A program made the position numbers and the translations under genes. Positions 29,757-37,989 of a stretch of DNA of 64,000 nt are shown in pieces; the first letter of the stretch is position 1, and each line of letters starts with the position of its first letter. The notes under the pieces were generated by a model. The model searched no databases, was not told where the DNA came from, and was given only the letters and a program-made list of their open reading frames with translations. Source of the DNA: Nocardioides sp. PD653-B2 (lineage in GTDB: Bacteria; Actinomycetota; Actinomycetes; Propionibacteriales; Nocardioidaceae); contig NZ_BDJE01000011.1 of NCBI RefSeq assembly GCF_002117935.1, forward strand, positions 187,224 to 251,223. The letters run 5' to 3'.

Positions 29757-30983
29757 GTGACGGAGTTGGTCGAGACCCGCGAGACGACCGCGCCCGCGAC
29801 GGCCGGCGAGCTGCTCGAGCTCGTGCGCTCGGGGCGCGCCAGTACGCGCTCGCAGCTGCGGATGCTGACCGGCCTCTCGCGCACCGCCGTGACCGCCCGG
29901 GTCTCGTCGCTGACCGCCGCCGGGCTGCTCCTCCTCGGCGAGGAGCTCGCCTCCACCGGCGGCCGCCCGCCCGGCGCCCTGGTGTTCAACAAGGACGCCG
30001 CGCTCGTCCTCGCCGTCGCCATCGGCCGGTCGCGCAGCCAGCTGGCCGTGCTCGACCTCGACGGCCAGGAGCTCACCTCCGACTCGCGCGACCACGAGAT
30101 CGGGGTCGGCCCCGACGAGCTGATGCCCCAGATCGTCGAACGGCTCCGCACGCTCCTCGACGGCGCTCAGTCCGATTCGGGTCAGCCGCCGGTCCTCGGC
30201 ATCGGGCTCAGCCTGCCCGGCACGCTCGACCCGGTGCGCGGCCTGAGCATCGGCTCGCCGGTGATGTCGGGATGGGACGGTGTCGAGCTCGCGCCGTACT
30301 TCGCCGGCCTGGGTGAGGCGCCACTCTTCGTGGCGAACGACGCCGACGTGCTGGCCCGCTCGGAGCTGCTCGGCGGGGCCGGCTCGCTCGACGACGCCCT
30401 CGTGGTGAAGGCGTCCACCGGGCTCGGGCTCGGCATCGTCGCCGACGGCCGGGTGCTGAGCGGGAGCCTGGGCGCGGCCGGCGAGATCGGCCACACCATC
30501 GTCGACGCGGCCGGCGAGCTGCCCTGCCGGTGCGGCGCGACCGGCTGCCTCGAGACGATCGCCGCCGGGTGGGCGCTGGTGGCCAGGATGGCCGAGGCCG
30601 GCCAGCCCGTCGGCCACGTGCGCGACCTCGTCGCGCTCGCCCTCCAGGGCGACTCGTTCGCCCGCGGCCTGCTGCGTGACAGCGGCCGTGAGCTCGGCGA
30701 GGTGCTCGCCGTCGCCATCAACCTGCTCAACCCCGCTGCCGTCGTGATCGGCGGCGACATGGCCGCGGCGTTCGACTTCTACGTCGCGGGCGTGCGCGAG
30801 AGCGTCTACCGGAGGTCGGCCCCGCTGGCCACCCGCGACCTGCAGTTCCTCGCGGCGACCCACGGCGACCGCGCCGGCGTGGTCGGCTGCGCCGCGCTGG
30901 CCCTCGACCACGTGCTCAGCCCGCTGGCGGTCGACGCCCGCCTCGCCGCCGACGACCGATCCCGGCCAGACCCCGTACCTTGA
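29757..30983 (+). CDS. ROK family transcriptional regulator
   Basis: 408 residues. An N-terminal winged helix-turn-helix (about residues 13-65, GRASTRSQLRMLTGLSRTAVTARVSSLTAAGLL) is followed by a ROK sugar-kinase-like domain. The ATP/sugar site GLGLGIVADGRVLSGSLGAAGEIGH and the zinc motif CRCGATGCLET (CxCGxxGCxE) are both intact. Divergent from zwf-edd-eda, with matching sites in both promoters, it most likely represses the Entner-Doudoroff operon in response to a sugar or sugar phosphate. GTG start with a leaderless promoter. Confidence 0.93.
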   Translation: MTELVETRETTAPATAGELLELVRSGRASTRSQLRMLTGLSRTAVTARVSSLTAAGLLLLGEELASTGGRPPGALVFNKDAALVLAVAIGRSRSQLAVLDLDGQELTSDSRDHEIGVGPDELMPQIVERLRTLLDGAQSDSGQPPVLGIGLSLPGTLDPVRGLSIGSPVMSGWDGVELAPYFAGLGEAPLFVANDADVLARSELLGGAGSLDDALVVKASTGLGLGIVADGRVLSGSLGAAGEIGHTIVDAAGELPCRCGATGCLETIAAGWALVARMAEAGQPVGHVRDLVALALQGDSFARGLLRDSGRELGEVLAVAINLLNPAAVVIGGDMAAAFDFYVAGVRESVYRRSAPLATRDLQFLAATHGDRAGVVGCAALALDHVLSPLAVDARLAADDRSRPDPVP

Positions 30984-30988
30984 CCCCC

Positions 30989-31372
30989 GTGGAACCCAAC
31001 ACCTGGCTCTGGATCCTGGCCGGCTTCCTGGCTGCCATCTTCGTCGGCACCGGCCTGCTCAAGCTGACGACCCCGCGCGACCGGCTGGTCGCGTCGGGCA
31101 TGGGCTGGGCCCGGGAGTTCTCGCAGGAGCAGATCCGGCTGATCGGGATCGCCGAGGTGCTGGGGGCGATCGGCCTGGTCGTGCCGCCGCTCCTGGGCAT
31201 CGTGCCGCTCCTGTCCCCGGTGGCCGCCAGCTGTCTGGCCCTCGGGATGGCCGGCGCCACCGCGGTCCACATCCGCCGCCGGGAGTTCCTGCCCGACGCC
31301 CTGCGCTCCCTGGCGGTCGTCGTCCTGTGCGTGGTGCTGGCGGCGTACCGGTTCGGACCGCAGCCGTTCTGA
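30989..31372 (+). CDS. DoxX family membrane protein
   Basis: 127 residues with four hydrophobic segments (roughly residues 5-25, 48-64, 68-86 and 103-120) and the DoxX-like pattern FVGTGLLKLTTPRDRL followed by GIAEVLGAIGLVVPPLLG. The biochemical role of this family is poorly defined. The GTG at 30989 is six bases after the ROK stop and is preceded by TACCTT at a seven-base gap, so it may have its own leaderless promoter as well as readthrough. An in-frame TTG at 30980 was rejected. Confidence 0.82.
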   Translation: MEPNTWLWILAGFLAAIFVGTGLLKLTTPRDRLVASGMGWAREFSQEQIRLIGIAEVLGAIGLVVPPLLGIVPLLSPVAASCLALGMAGATAVHIRRREFLPDALRSLAVVVLCVVLAAYRFGPQPF

Positions 31373-31408
31373 CCTCCCGGTGACCTCCGGGTGGGTAGCG
31401 TGACCCGC

Positions 31409-32809
31409 GTGACGCGCGTACACGCCTTCGGAGACGACGCCCTCGGGCACCACGACGCGGTCGGCCTGGTCGCCGCGATCCAGGACGGGGAGGTCTCGAT
31501 CCCCGAGGTGATCGACGCCGCCATCGCGCGTACCGAGCGCCTCCAGCCCGACCTCAACGCCGTCGCGTACGTCGCCTACGACCGCGCCCGGGCCGAGGCG
31601 CGCGATCCTCGCGGTGGCTTCTTCGCCGGTGTCCCGACGTTCCTCAAGGACAACGTGGACGTCGCCGGGATGCCGACCCAGCAGGGCGCCGACGCCTACG
31701 CGCCGACGCCGCTCACGAAGGACGGCGACTTCGCCCGCATGTTCCTGGCCACCGGCCTGGTCCCGCTCGGCAAGACCCAGCTCTCCGAGTACGGCTTCAG
31801 CCCGTCGGCCGAGCACCCGCGGATCGGGCCGGTCCGCTCGCCGTGGGACCCGGCGCACACCGCCGGCGCGTCATCGGCCGGCACGGCGGCCCTGGTCGCC
31901 GCCGGCGCCGTGCCCCTCGCGCACGGCAACGACGGCGGCGGCTCGATCCGGATCCCGGCGGCCGTCAACGGCCTGGTCGGACTGAAGCCGACGCGGGACC
32001 GGCTGGCCCAGGACGCGATGAACCGGCAGATGCCCGTGCGGATCGTCTCCGACGGCGTGCTGACCCGGTCGGTGCGCGACACCGCGGCGTTCCTGCGCGA
32101 GGCCGAGCAGGTCTACCGCGCGTTGCCGCTCCCTCCGGTCGGCGACGTGACCCGGCCCGGGCGCAAGCGGCTGCGCATCGCCGTCCACACCGACGGCATC
32201 GGTCGACCGGCCTCCCCTGAGGTCGTGGAGCTCACCCTCAAGACCGCGCGGCTGCTCGAAGAGCTGGGCCACGAGGTCGAGCAGGTCGAGCACCCGGCCC
32301 CGGCGAGCACGCCCGACGACTTCCTCCTCTACTGGTCGATGCTCGCGATGGCGATCACCCGGACCGGCCGGCGCCAGTACGGTCCCACCTGGGACCGCAC
32401 CCGCCTCGACAACCTCACGCTCGGGCTGGACCGGCACTGCAGCCGCCGGATGCACCGGCTGCCCGGCGCGATCCGCCGGCTGCGCCGGCTGAGCCGGGTC
32501 TCGGCCGACTTCCACCAGCGCTACGACGTCGCGCTGACCCCGACGCTCGCGCTGCAGACGCCGCGGGTCGGCCACCTCGACCCCACCCACGACTACGACA
32601 CCGTGATGGAGCGGATCCTCGAGTGGGTCGCGTTCACCCCGTGGCAGAACGCCACCGGTGACCCGGCGGTGTCGCTGCCGCTCGCGACCACGGCCGCAGG
32701 GCTGCCGCAGGGGATGATGTTCGCCGCCGGCGCGGGTCGCGAGTCCACGCTCCTCGAGCTCGCCTACGAGCTCGAGGAGGCCGCGCCCTGGCCCCGCATC
32801 ACCGACTGA
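31409..32809 (+). CDS. Amidase (amidase signature family)
   Basis: 466 residues. The amidase signature is complete: the catalytic lysine in GVPTFLKDNVDVAG, the cis-serine in AGASSAGTAALVAAGAVP, and the nucleophile serine in HGNDGGGSIRIPAAVNGLVGLKPTRDR. It hydrolyses an unidentified amide; it lacks GatB/GatC partners here, so it is not taken as GatA. Of three in-frame GTGs (31391, 31400, 31409), the last follows TAGCGT by seven bases and is preferred. It converges on the thioesterase gene nine bases away. Confidence 0.9.
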   Translation: MTRVHAFGDDALGHHDAVGLVAAIQDGEVSIPEVIDAAIARTERLQPDLNAVAYVAYDRARAEARDPRGGFFAGVPTFLKDNVDVAGMPTQQGADAYAPTPLTKDGDFARMFLATGLVPLGKTQLSEYGFSPSAEHPRIGPVRSPWDPAHTAGASSAGTAALVAAGAVPLAHGNDGGGSIRIPAAVNGLVGLKPTRDRLAQDAMNRQMPVRIVSDGVLTRSVRDTAAFLREAEQVYRALPLPPVGDVTRPGRKRLRIAVHTDGIGRPASPEVVELTLKTARLLEELGHEVEQVEHPAPASTPDDFLLYWSMLAMAITRTGRRQYGPTWDRTRLDNLTLGLDRHCSRRMHRLPGAIRRLRRLSRVSADFHQRYDVALTPTLALQTPRVGHLDPTHDYDTVMERILEWVAFTPWQNATGDPAVSLPLATTAAGLPQGMMFAAGAGRESTLLELAYELEEAAPWPRITD

Positions 32810-32818
32810 GCGTCGAGG

Positions 32819-33628
32819 TCATCGTCGGACGACGAGCAGCGTCTGCGCCGACCGGGCGACCAGCCCGAGCTCGTCGTACACCGCTGCCGTGGCGACGCCG
32901 ACCGCGCCGTCGCCCAGCGTCGTCTCGGCGTCCAGGCAGACCCACTCGCCGACCGGGTCGCGGAGCACGTGCACGGTCAGCTCGGTGTTGAGGAACCCCC
33001 ACTCGGCCACGTCGAGGGCCGCGCTCGCGCCCGAGGCCGAGTCGACGCAGGCGAGCAGTCGCTGCACCGGCGAGATCGGCTCTCCCTCGACCAGGTCGGG
33101 CGTCCGCATCCACACCACGCCGGTGCCGGGCTGCTCGAGGCCGCCGCGGATCCAGCGCCAGTCGATCGCGTCGAGGTAGCCGCCGTGCCAGCCGCGCGGC
33201 CGGTCGTGGCGGGCGCCGTCGGACGGTGCGTGCGGCAGCGGCCCGGGTGCACCGCCGGGACCTGCCGCCCTCGGGAACAGCCAGGCCCGGGCCGACGCCG
33301 CGACCCGGTCGCGCTCCACGTCGACCAGCTCCGCGCCGACCAGCTGCACGGACCTGCCCGGCCGCAGCACCGAGGCGCTGACGGCCACCGGGCCGACCGG
33401 GACCGGGCCGAGCAGCTCCATCGTGAAGCGGCCGATCCGGGCGTCGGAGAGACGCTCCACGGAGCGCGCGAGGAGGGCCGCCGGAGGGCCGCCGTGCTGC
33501 GCCTCCGGGGACCACGGACCGGCCGTCGTGGGCAGCGACTCGAAGGTCTCGCGGGGGCCTGCCGCAGCCTCCGGGGAGGGGTGGATCGAGCGGTAGAAAC
33601 AAGTCTGTTCAGCCGATTTCTCGATCAC
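32819..33628 (-). CDS. Thioesterase family protein (TesB-like double hotdog)
   Basis: 269 residues. The N-terminal half includes GPWSPEAQHGGPPAALLARSVERL and RFTMELLGPVPVGPVAVSASVLRPGRSVQLVGAEL, the usual hotdog start of acyl-CoA thioesterase-like proteins; a second hotdog repeat follows with LDVAEWGFLNTELTVHVLRDPVGEWVCLDAETTLGDGAVGVATAAVYDELG. It probably hydrolyses an acyl-CoA; the substrate is unknown. The GTG at 33628 has AGGGGG four bases upstream. A later start near residue 17 is possible. Confidence 0.83.
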   Translation of the reverse strand: MIEKSAEQTCFYRSIHPSPEAAAGPRETFESLPTTAGPWSPEAQHGGPPAALLARSVERLSDARIGRFTMELLGPVPVGPVAVSASVLRPGRSVQLVGAELVDVERDRVAASARAWLFPRAAGPGGAPGPLPHAPSDGARHDRPRGWHGGYLDAIDWRWIRGGLEQPGTGVVWMRTPDLVEGEPISPVQRLLACVDSASGASAALDVAEWGFLNTELTVHVLRDPVGEWVCLDAETTLGDGAVGVATAAVYDELGLVARSAQTLLVVRR

Positions 33629-33647
33629 GTATCCCCCTGTGTATTGT
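33618..33647 (+). promoter_or_regulatory. Candidate promoter of the tRNA-Thr/tRNA-Met/rpmG unit
   Basis: TATTGT at 33642-33647, 12 bases before tRNA-Thr, with a weak TTCTCG 18 bases upstream. The -10 hexamer is identical to that before tRNA-Tyr. Confidence 0.35.
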
Positions 33648-33658
33648 TCTTCGTCGTT

Positions 33659-33731
33659 GCCCCTTTAGCTCAGTCGGCAGAGCGTCTCCATGGTAAGGAG
33701 AAGGTCTACGGTTCGATTCCGTAAAGGGGCT
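33659..33731 (+). tRNA. tRNA-Thr (GGT)
   Basis: 73 nt. The acceptor GCCCCTT pairs with AAGGGGC, discriminator T. The anticodon stem TCTCC/GGAGA encloses ATGGTAA, giving GGT. The T arm contains ACGGTTCGATTCCGT. CCA is not encoded. Located upstream of tRNA-Met and rpmG, as in other actinobacteria. Confidence 0.95.
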
Positions 33732-33786
33732 CTGGGTTCGGGAGGCACCGACCAGTTAGTCTGGTCGGTGCGCACCCTGTCCCCGT

Positions 33787-33860
33787 GGCGGGGTAGCTCA
33801 GGTGGTTAGAGCACACGACTCATAATCGTGGTGTCGCGGGTTCGAGTCCCGCTCCCGCTA
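33787..33860 (+). tRNA. tRNA-Met (CAT)
   Basis: 74 nt. The acceptor GGCGGGG pairs with TCCCGCT using two G-U pairs. The anticodon loop CTCATAA gives CAT. The T arm reads GCGGGTTCGAGTCCCGC. Lack of three G-C pairs at the base of the anticodon stem argues against initiator tRNA. An elongator methionine tRNA is most likely from the sequence and position; tRNA-Ile2 (lysidine) would share the anticodon. Confidence 0.9.
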
Positions 33861-33914
33861 CTCGTACGTGTTCGACAGCAGCACCCAGCAACGCCCATCG
33901 ACAAAGGACTTCCC

Positions 33915-34085
33915 GTGGCTAGCAAGAGCTCCGACGTTCGCCCCAAGATCACGCTCGCGTGCGTGGACTGCAAGGAGCGCAACTACATCACCAAGAAGAA
34001 CCGTCGCAACGACCCCGACCGCATGGAAATGATGAAGTTCTGCCCGCGCGATCGCAAGCACACCCTGCACCGCGAGACCCGCTGA
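33915..34085 (+). CDS. rpmG: 50S ribosomal protein L33
   Basis: 56 residues from GTG (33915), beginning [24 protein letters not shown] and ending KHTLHRETR. The zinc-type L33 pattern is partly degenerate: the first pair CVDC is kept, but the second is CPRD instead of CPxC, so only three of the four usual cysteines remain. It lies 54 bases after tRNA-Met and just before a long palindromic terminator. The position upstream of hadA matches the mycobacterial rpmG2 neighbourhood. Confidence 0.95.
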   Translation: MASKSSDVRPKITLACVDCKERNYITKKNRRNDPDRMEMMKFCPRDRKHTLHRETR

Positions 34086-34133
34086 TCCCACCGTTTGGTG
34101 AGGTGGTTGCCCAGCAGCCGTCCCGTGCACGAC

Positions 34134-34163
34134 CGACCCGTCAGGAGCGCTCCTGACGGGTCG
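34134..34163 (+). terminator. Perfect 30-bp palindrome after rpmG
   Basis: CGACCCGTCAGGAGC followed immediately by its exact reverse complement, then ATGTCATTTC. It lies between the convergent rpmG and lipoprotein genes and can act in both directions. The end, ACGGGTCGATGTC, is shared with two other elements in the window. Confidence 0.75.
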
Positions 34164-34171
34164 ATGTCATT

Positions 34172-35173
34172 TCAGACCGAGCAGTGCGGGCGCTGCCACC
34201 GGGCGAAGTCGGAGACGTCGAGACGCAGCAGCATCGGGACGACGGGCCGCCCGCCGAGGTCCTGGTAGCGCTTCGCGCCGGCCTCGCTGACCACCCAGAG
34301 CGAGTCGTCGCCGACGAGGTCCATCCCCTCAGCGCCGGGGACGAACGCCCGCCGGTGCGTGCCCGCGGGGCCGACCAGCACGCCGCAGCGGGTGACCGAC
34401 TGGGCGAACCACGCGGCGGCCGGCCGCCCGCCGAACGAGCCCCAGACGGCGCCCTGGGTGGCCGGCGGCGCGCTGGTCGAGCCGCTCGCCATGTCCGAGG
34501 TGACGTCCAGGACGGACGAGCCGAGGATGGTGTCGGTGTCGAACCAGTCGACCTGGGCCCGGCGATGCGGGTACCAGCGGCCGACACCGAGCCGGCCCCC
34601 GCCGTCGACCACCGCGAACGACCCGCGCAGCGGCGGCGTCAGCGCCCAGACCCGCTCGACCTCGAGCGTCTCCGGGTCGATCAGCCACAGTCGGGTCGTC
34701 TCGACCAGCCACAGCCCGTGGTCGTCGCGGACCAGGCCGCCGCCGTGGCGGCACTTGAGCGGGTCGCGGTCACCGACCTGGCCGGCCACCGGGTCCAGCC
34801 GGTCCACGACCTTGCCCGTCCGCACGTCGACCCGCTCGATGATGCAGTAGCGGTAGTGCACCGGTGACGCGCCGTTGAAGCCGCTCACCCAGGCGGTGCC
34901 CCCGGCGACGGTGACGCCCTGCGGGATGAAGCCCCTGCCGGTGCGCAGCCAGACGCCCGCGCAGACCGCGTGGTCGTTGGCGAACCGGTCGAGCTCCTTC
35001 TTCGGCAGGTACGACGGCGGCCGGCCGCGCACGTCGTCGTACGAGATCGGGCCGCAGCCCTCGCGGGCGTCGACCTCGCCGGCGTCGTAGCCCTCCGGTG
35101 GGGTGCTGCCGGCACCCGAGGTGCAGGCCGCGGCTCCCAGGAGCAGGGCGAGCAGGACCGACACCCCCCGCAC
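34172..35173 (-). CDS. Predicted secreted lipoprotein of unknown function
   Basis: 333 residues from GTG 35173. A short signal peptide ends in the lipobox LGAAAC around residue 17. The mature part has beta-strand repeats such as GGTAWVSGFNGASPVHYRY, HGLWLVETTRLWLIDPETLEVERVWAL and DDSLWVVSEAGAKRYQ, suggesting a propeller-like surface protein. No catalytic motif or named family is recognised. The frame is open further upstream, but that region holds the hadA start and promoter, so the shorter start is used; it leaves a 38-base divergent gap. Confidence 0.7.
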   Translation of the reverse strand: MRGVSVLLALLLGAAACTSGAGSTPPEGYDAGEVDAREGCGPISYDDVRGRPPSYLPKKELDRFANDHAVCAGVWLRTGRGFIPQGVTVAGGTAWVSGFNGASPVHYRYCIIERVDVRTGKVVDRLDPVAGQVGDRDPLKCRHGGGLVRDDHGLWLVETTRLWLIDPETLEVERVWALTPPLRGSFAVVDGGGRLGVGRWYPHRRAQVDWFDTDTILGSSVLDVTSDMASGSTSAPPATQGAVWGSFGGRPAAAWFAQSVTRCGVLVGPAGTHRRAFVPGAEGMDLVGDDSLWVVSEAGAKRYQDLGGRPVVPMLLRLDVSDFARWQRPHCSV

Positions 35174-35211
35174 CCGGAACCATCGGCTCGGCCATTGGCT
35201 AGGTTGGCGGC

Positions 35212-35613
35212 ATGCCAGTCGACCAGTCGCTCGTCGGCCGGGTCTTCCCACCCACCCGACCTTATGTCGTGTCGGAGGAGAAGATCCGCACCTTCGTCGA
35301 GTCCACGGGTGGCGGGTACGCCGGCGGCCCGGCGCCCGCGACCTTCCCGATCGTGCTCGCCTTCGAGGCGATGAACGCGTTCCTCGAGGCCGAGTCGATC
35401 GATCTCTTCCGGATCGTGCACGGCGAGCAGAAGTTCGCCTACGAGCGTCCCGTCCTGCCCGGCGACGTACTCACCGCGACTCTCACCGTCGCGACGCTGC
35501 GCCAGATCGCGGGCAACGACATCATCGGCACGACCAGCGAGATCACCGACGGCTCCGGCGCCCTGGTCTGCTCGACGTCGGCGACCCTCGTGCACCGGGG
35601 GGCCGACGGATGA
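35212..35613 (+). CDS. hadA: MaoC-like (3R)-hydroxyacyl-ACP dehydratase subunit HadA
   Basis: 133 residues, FAS1-type dehydratase N-domain of the hotdog fold: LVGRVFPPTRPYVVSEEKIRTFVESTG, then GPAPATFPIVLAFEA and HGEQKFAYERPVLPGDVLTATLTV. With HadB it would form a dehydratase heterodimer. In mycobacteria HadAB works in fatty-acid elongation; here the substrate may be ordinary fatty acids, because there is no sign of mycolate genes in the window. The ATG follows TAGGTT by six bases (leaderless). The stop overlaps hadB (ATGA). Confidence 0.9.
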   Translation: MPVDQSLVGRVFPPTRPYVVSEEKIRTFVESTGGGYAGGPAPATFPIVLAFEAMNAFLEAESIDLFRIVHGEQKFAYERPVLPGDVLTATLTVATLRQIAGNDIIGTTSEITDGSGALVCSTSATLVHRGADG

Positions 35614-36002
35614 GCCTCGACACGCAGGTCTTCACGATCACCCGCGCGGACCTCGTCCGCTACGCCGAGGCGAGCGGCGACCACAACCCGATCCACCAGG
35701 ACGAGTCCGTCGCGGTGGGTGTCGGCCTGCCCGGCGTGATCGCGCACGGCATGTACACGATGGCGCTCGCGGCTCGCGCGGTCTCGGCGTGGTTCCCGGA
35801 CGCCGAGGTCGTCTCCTTCGGCTGCAAGTTCACGAACCCCGTGGTCGTCCCCGCGGACGGGGGCGTCGACATCGAGGTCGCCGGCGAGGTGAAGTCGGCC
35901 GAGGACGGACTGACCACCGTCGCGCTGACGGTCACCTGCGACGGCGTGAAGGTCCTCGGCATGCCTCGTGCTGTCCTGCGGGAAGCAGCCCTGCGTGGCT
36001 GA
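35610..36002 (+). CDS. hadB: MaoC family dehydratase subunit HadB
   Basis: 130 residues with the catalytic hydratase motif: YAEASGDHNPIHQDESVAVGVGLPGVIAHGMYTMALAARAV, containing the Asp/His dyad (D..NPIH). HadA lacks this motif, so HadB is the catalytic partner. It dehydrates (3R)-hydroxyacyl thioesters. The ATG overlaps the hadA TGA, and its own end overlaps the murB GTG by eight bases, forming a hadA-hadB-murB operon. Confidence 0.92.
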   Translation: MSLDTQVFTITRADLVRYAEASGDHNPIHQDESVAVGVGLPGVIAHGMYTMALAARAVSAWFPDAEVVSFGCKFTNPVVVPADGGVDIEVAGEVKSAEDGLTTVALTVTCDGVKVLGMPRAVLREAALRG

Positions 36003-37020
36003 GCTGCTCGCCGACCACACCACGCTCCGCCTCGGCGGGCCGGCCGGCCGGTTCGTCAGCGCGACGACCGACGACGCGCTGGTCGAGGCGGTCGGCGCCG
36101 CCGACGCCGCGGGCGAGCCGCTGCTCGTCCTGGGCGGCGGCAGCAACCTCGTGGTCGCCGATGCCGGCTTCCCCGGGACCGTTGTCCACGTCGCGACGCG
36201 GGGCGTCAGCCCGGACGTGGAGGACGAGGCCTCCTGTGGTGGCGTCCTGGTCACCGTCGCCGCGGGGGAGACCTGGGACGACCTGGTCGCCCTCGCCGCC
36301 GAACGGAAGTGGATCGGCATCGAGGCCCTCTCCGGCATCCCCGGCTCGGTCGGCGCGACGCCGATCCAGAACGTCGGCGCCTACGGCCAGGAGGTCAGCC
36401 AGACGATCGCGTCCGTGCGGGTCTGGGACCGCAAGCTCCGTGGCGTGCGCACCTTCGCCAACGCCGACTGCGGCTTCGGCTACCGGACCTCTCGCTTCAA
36501 GGCGGACCCCGGACGACACGTCGTCCTGTCCGTCACCTTCCAGCTGCGCCAGGGCAGCCTCGGCGAGCCGGTGGCGTACGCCGAGCTGGCCCGCACCCTG
36601 GGCGTCGACATCGGCGCCCGCGCCCCGCTCGCCGACGTACGTCGCGCCGTGCTCGGTCTGCGGGCCGGCAAGGGCATGGTGCTCGACCCGGCCGACCACG
36701 ACACCTGGAGCGCCGGGTCGTTCTTCACCAACCCCGTGGTCGCGGCCGCGGCGGTCCCGGCGGGTGCGCCGGCGTGGCCGCAGCCCGACGGCTCGGTCAA
36801 GACCAGCGCCGCCTGGCTGATCGAGCACGCCGGCTTCGCCAAGGGCCACGGCACCGACCGGGCGGCGCTCTCCGGCAAGCACACGCTGGCGCTGACCAAC
36901 CGGGGAGCCGCGAGCACCGACGACCTGCTCGCGCTCGCCCGCGAGGTGCGGGACGGCGTCGAGGCGCGCTTCGGCATCCGCCTCGTCAACGAGCCGGTGC
37001 TGGTCGGCGTCGAGCTGTAG
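35995..37020 (+). CDS. murB: UDP-N-acetylmuramate dehydrogenase
   Basis: 341 residues. Reduces UDP-GlcNAc-enolpyruvate to UDP-MurNAc in peptidoglycan synthesis. FAD-binding LLVLGGGSNLVVADAGFPGTV is near residue 48, GIPGSVGATPIQNVGAYGQEVSQTI near residue 115, and the catalytic serine sits in AGSFFTNPVV. The C-terminal VNEPVLVGVEL is typical. GTG 35995 is chosen over an in-frame ATG inside hadB, because GGAAG lies nine bases upstream and the product begins at the conserved LADHTTLRLGGPA. Confidence 0.96.
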   Translation: MAELLADHTTLRLGGPAGRFVSATTDDALVEAVGAADAAGEPLLVLGGGSNLVVADAGFPGTVVHVATRGVSPDVEDEASCGGVLVTVAAGETWDDLVALAAERKWIGIEALSGIPGSVGATPIQNVGAYGQEVSQTIASVRVWDRKLRGVRTFANADCGFGYRTSRFKADPGRHVVLSVTFQLRQGSLGEPVAYAELARTLGVDIGARAPLADVRRAVLGLRAGKGMVLDPADHDTWSAGSFFTNPVVAAAAVPAGAPAWPQPDGSVKTSAAWLIEHAGFAKGHGTDRAALSGKHTLALTNRGAASTDDLLALAREVRDGVEARFGIRLVNEPVLVGVEL

Positions 37021-37023
37021 CCG

Positions 37024-37491
37024 CTAGTACCCGTTGTCGTTGATGGTGGTGCCGCTGTCGCTCGCGGCGACGACCACGAGTCCGAGGAACGCGATCAGCA
37101 CCACGACCGCGACGATCAGGAGCACCGTGCCGATGATGCCCATGACCCGGCCGGCGTTGGCGAGCTCGCGGCCGCTGTAGGCACCCGGGTTGGCGTCGAT
37201 CTCCTTCACCGCCCGGCCGCCGATCACCCAGGCGAAGGGCGACAGCACCAGCGTGATGCCGCCGCAGACGAGGACGCCGGCGAGGCCGACGAGGCTGAGG
37301 ACCAGCGCCGTGGTCGCCGAGGGGTGCGCCGGCACCGGGGGCGCGAAGCTGTACTGGCCGTACGGCGGCTGCCCGGGCTGGGGCTGGGGCTGGGGCTGTT
37401 GGTACGGCTGGCCCGTCGGCCGTGGGCCGTACGGGTCCTGCCCGTAGGGCTGGTGCGTCGGCGGGGGCTGCTCGGGGTCGGAGCCACTCAT
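37024..37491 (-). CDS. DUF4190-like small membrane protein
   Basis: 155 residues. A Pro/Gln/Tyr-rich cytoplasmic tail (to about residue 55) precedes two hydrophobic segments (about 60-90 and 115-145). The middle loop IGGRAVKEIDANPGAYSGRELANAGRVMGIIGTVL is the DUF4190 pattern. The function is unknown. It is a paralog of the gene at 37519, with the same architecture, and lies 27 bases after it on the same strand. It converges with murB. Confidence 0.8.
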   Translation of the reverse strand: MSGSDPEQPPPTHQPYGQDPYGPRPTGQPYQQPQPQPQPGQPPYGQYSFAPPVPAHPSATTALVLSLVGLAGVLVCGGITLVLSPFAWVIGGRAVKEIDANPGAYSGRELANAGRVMGIIGTVLLIVAVVVLIAFLGLVVVAASDSGTTINDNGY

Positions 37492-37518
37492 GCGGTCATT
37501 GTCGCAGGCTCGGCGGAC

Positions 37519-37989
37519 TCAGGAGTTCGTGAACGTGGTGTCGTCGAAGCCACCGTTGACCGCGACCACGATGACCACCACCACGGCGATGATGGCGAGC
37601 ACGAGCAGGACGGTGCCGACGATGCCGAGGATGAAGCCGGTCATCGCCAGCCCGCGGCCGCCGAGCTGGCCTTCCGACCGGTCGATGCGCTTCATCGAGA
37701 TCCGGCCCATGATGAGCGCCGCGGGCGAGCCCAGCAGGCCGACGCCGTAGCCGCACGACAGCACCAGCGACACGATCCCGACGATCATCGCCGCCAGGCC
37801 GAGGCCCTCCGTGGGCGGCGTCTGCTGGTAGGGCGGGTAGCCCGAGGGCGGCGGCGCGCCGTACGGCTGCTGGTAGGGCGTCTGCTGGTAGGGCTGCTGG
37901 GCATAGGGGTTCGGCTGGTACGGCGGGGGCGCGCCGCCGCCGTACGGGCCCGGCTGTTCGGGGCCGGGGCCGGGATCGGAGGAACTCAT
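37519..37989 (-). CDS. DUF4190-like small membrane protein (paralog)
   Basis: 156 residues with a Pro/Gln/Tyr-rich tail of repeating YQQTPYQQPYG-like units to about residue 60, then two hydrophobic segments and the loop MGRISMKRIDRSEGQLGGRGLAMTGFILGIVGTVL, matching its neighbour at 37024. Function unknown. The ATG overlaps the stop of the adenosine deaminase gene (ATGA), so it is in the aspC-add transcription unit. Confidence 0.8.
   Translation of the reverse strand: MSSSDPGPGPEQPGPYGGGAPPPYQPNPYAQQPYQQTPYQQPYGAPPPSGYPPYQQTPPTEGLGLAAMIVGIVSLVLSCGYGVGLLGSPAALIMGRISMKRIDRSEGQLGGRGLAMTGFILGIVGTVLLVLAIIAVVVVIVVAVNGGFDDTTFTNS

Noticed and set aside
29670..30911. N-terminal extension of zwf by over 400 codons
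   Set aside because: It lies wholly antisense to the ROK gene and contains no recognisable domain; Zwf has its normal length and N-terminus from 29669.
32819..33602. Alternative frame with an Arg-rich product over the thioesterase gene
   Set aside because: The hotdog sequence lies in the other frame; this one is a composition shadow.
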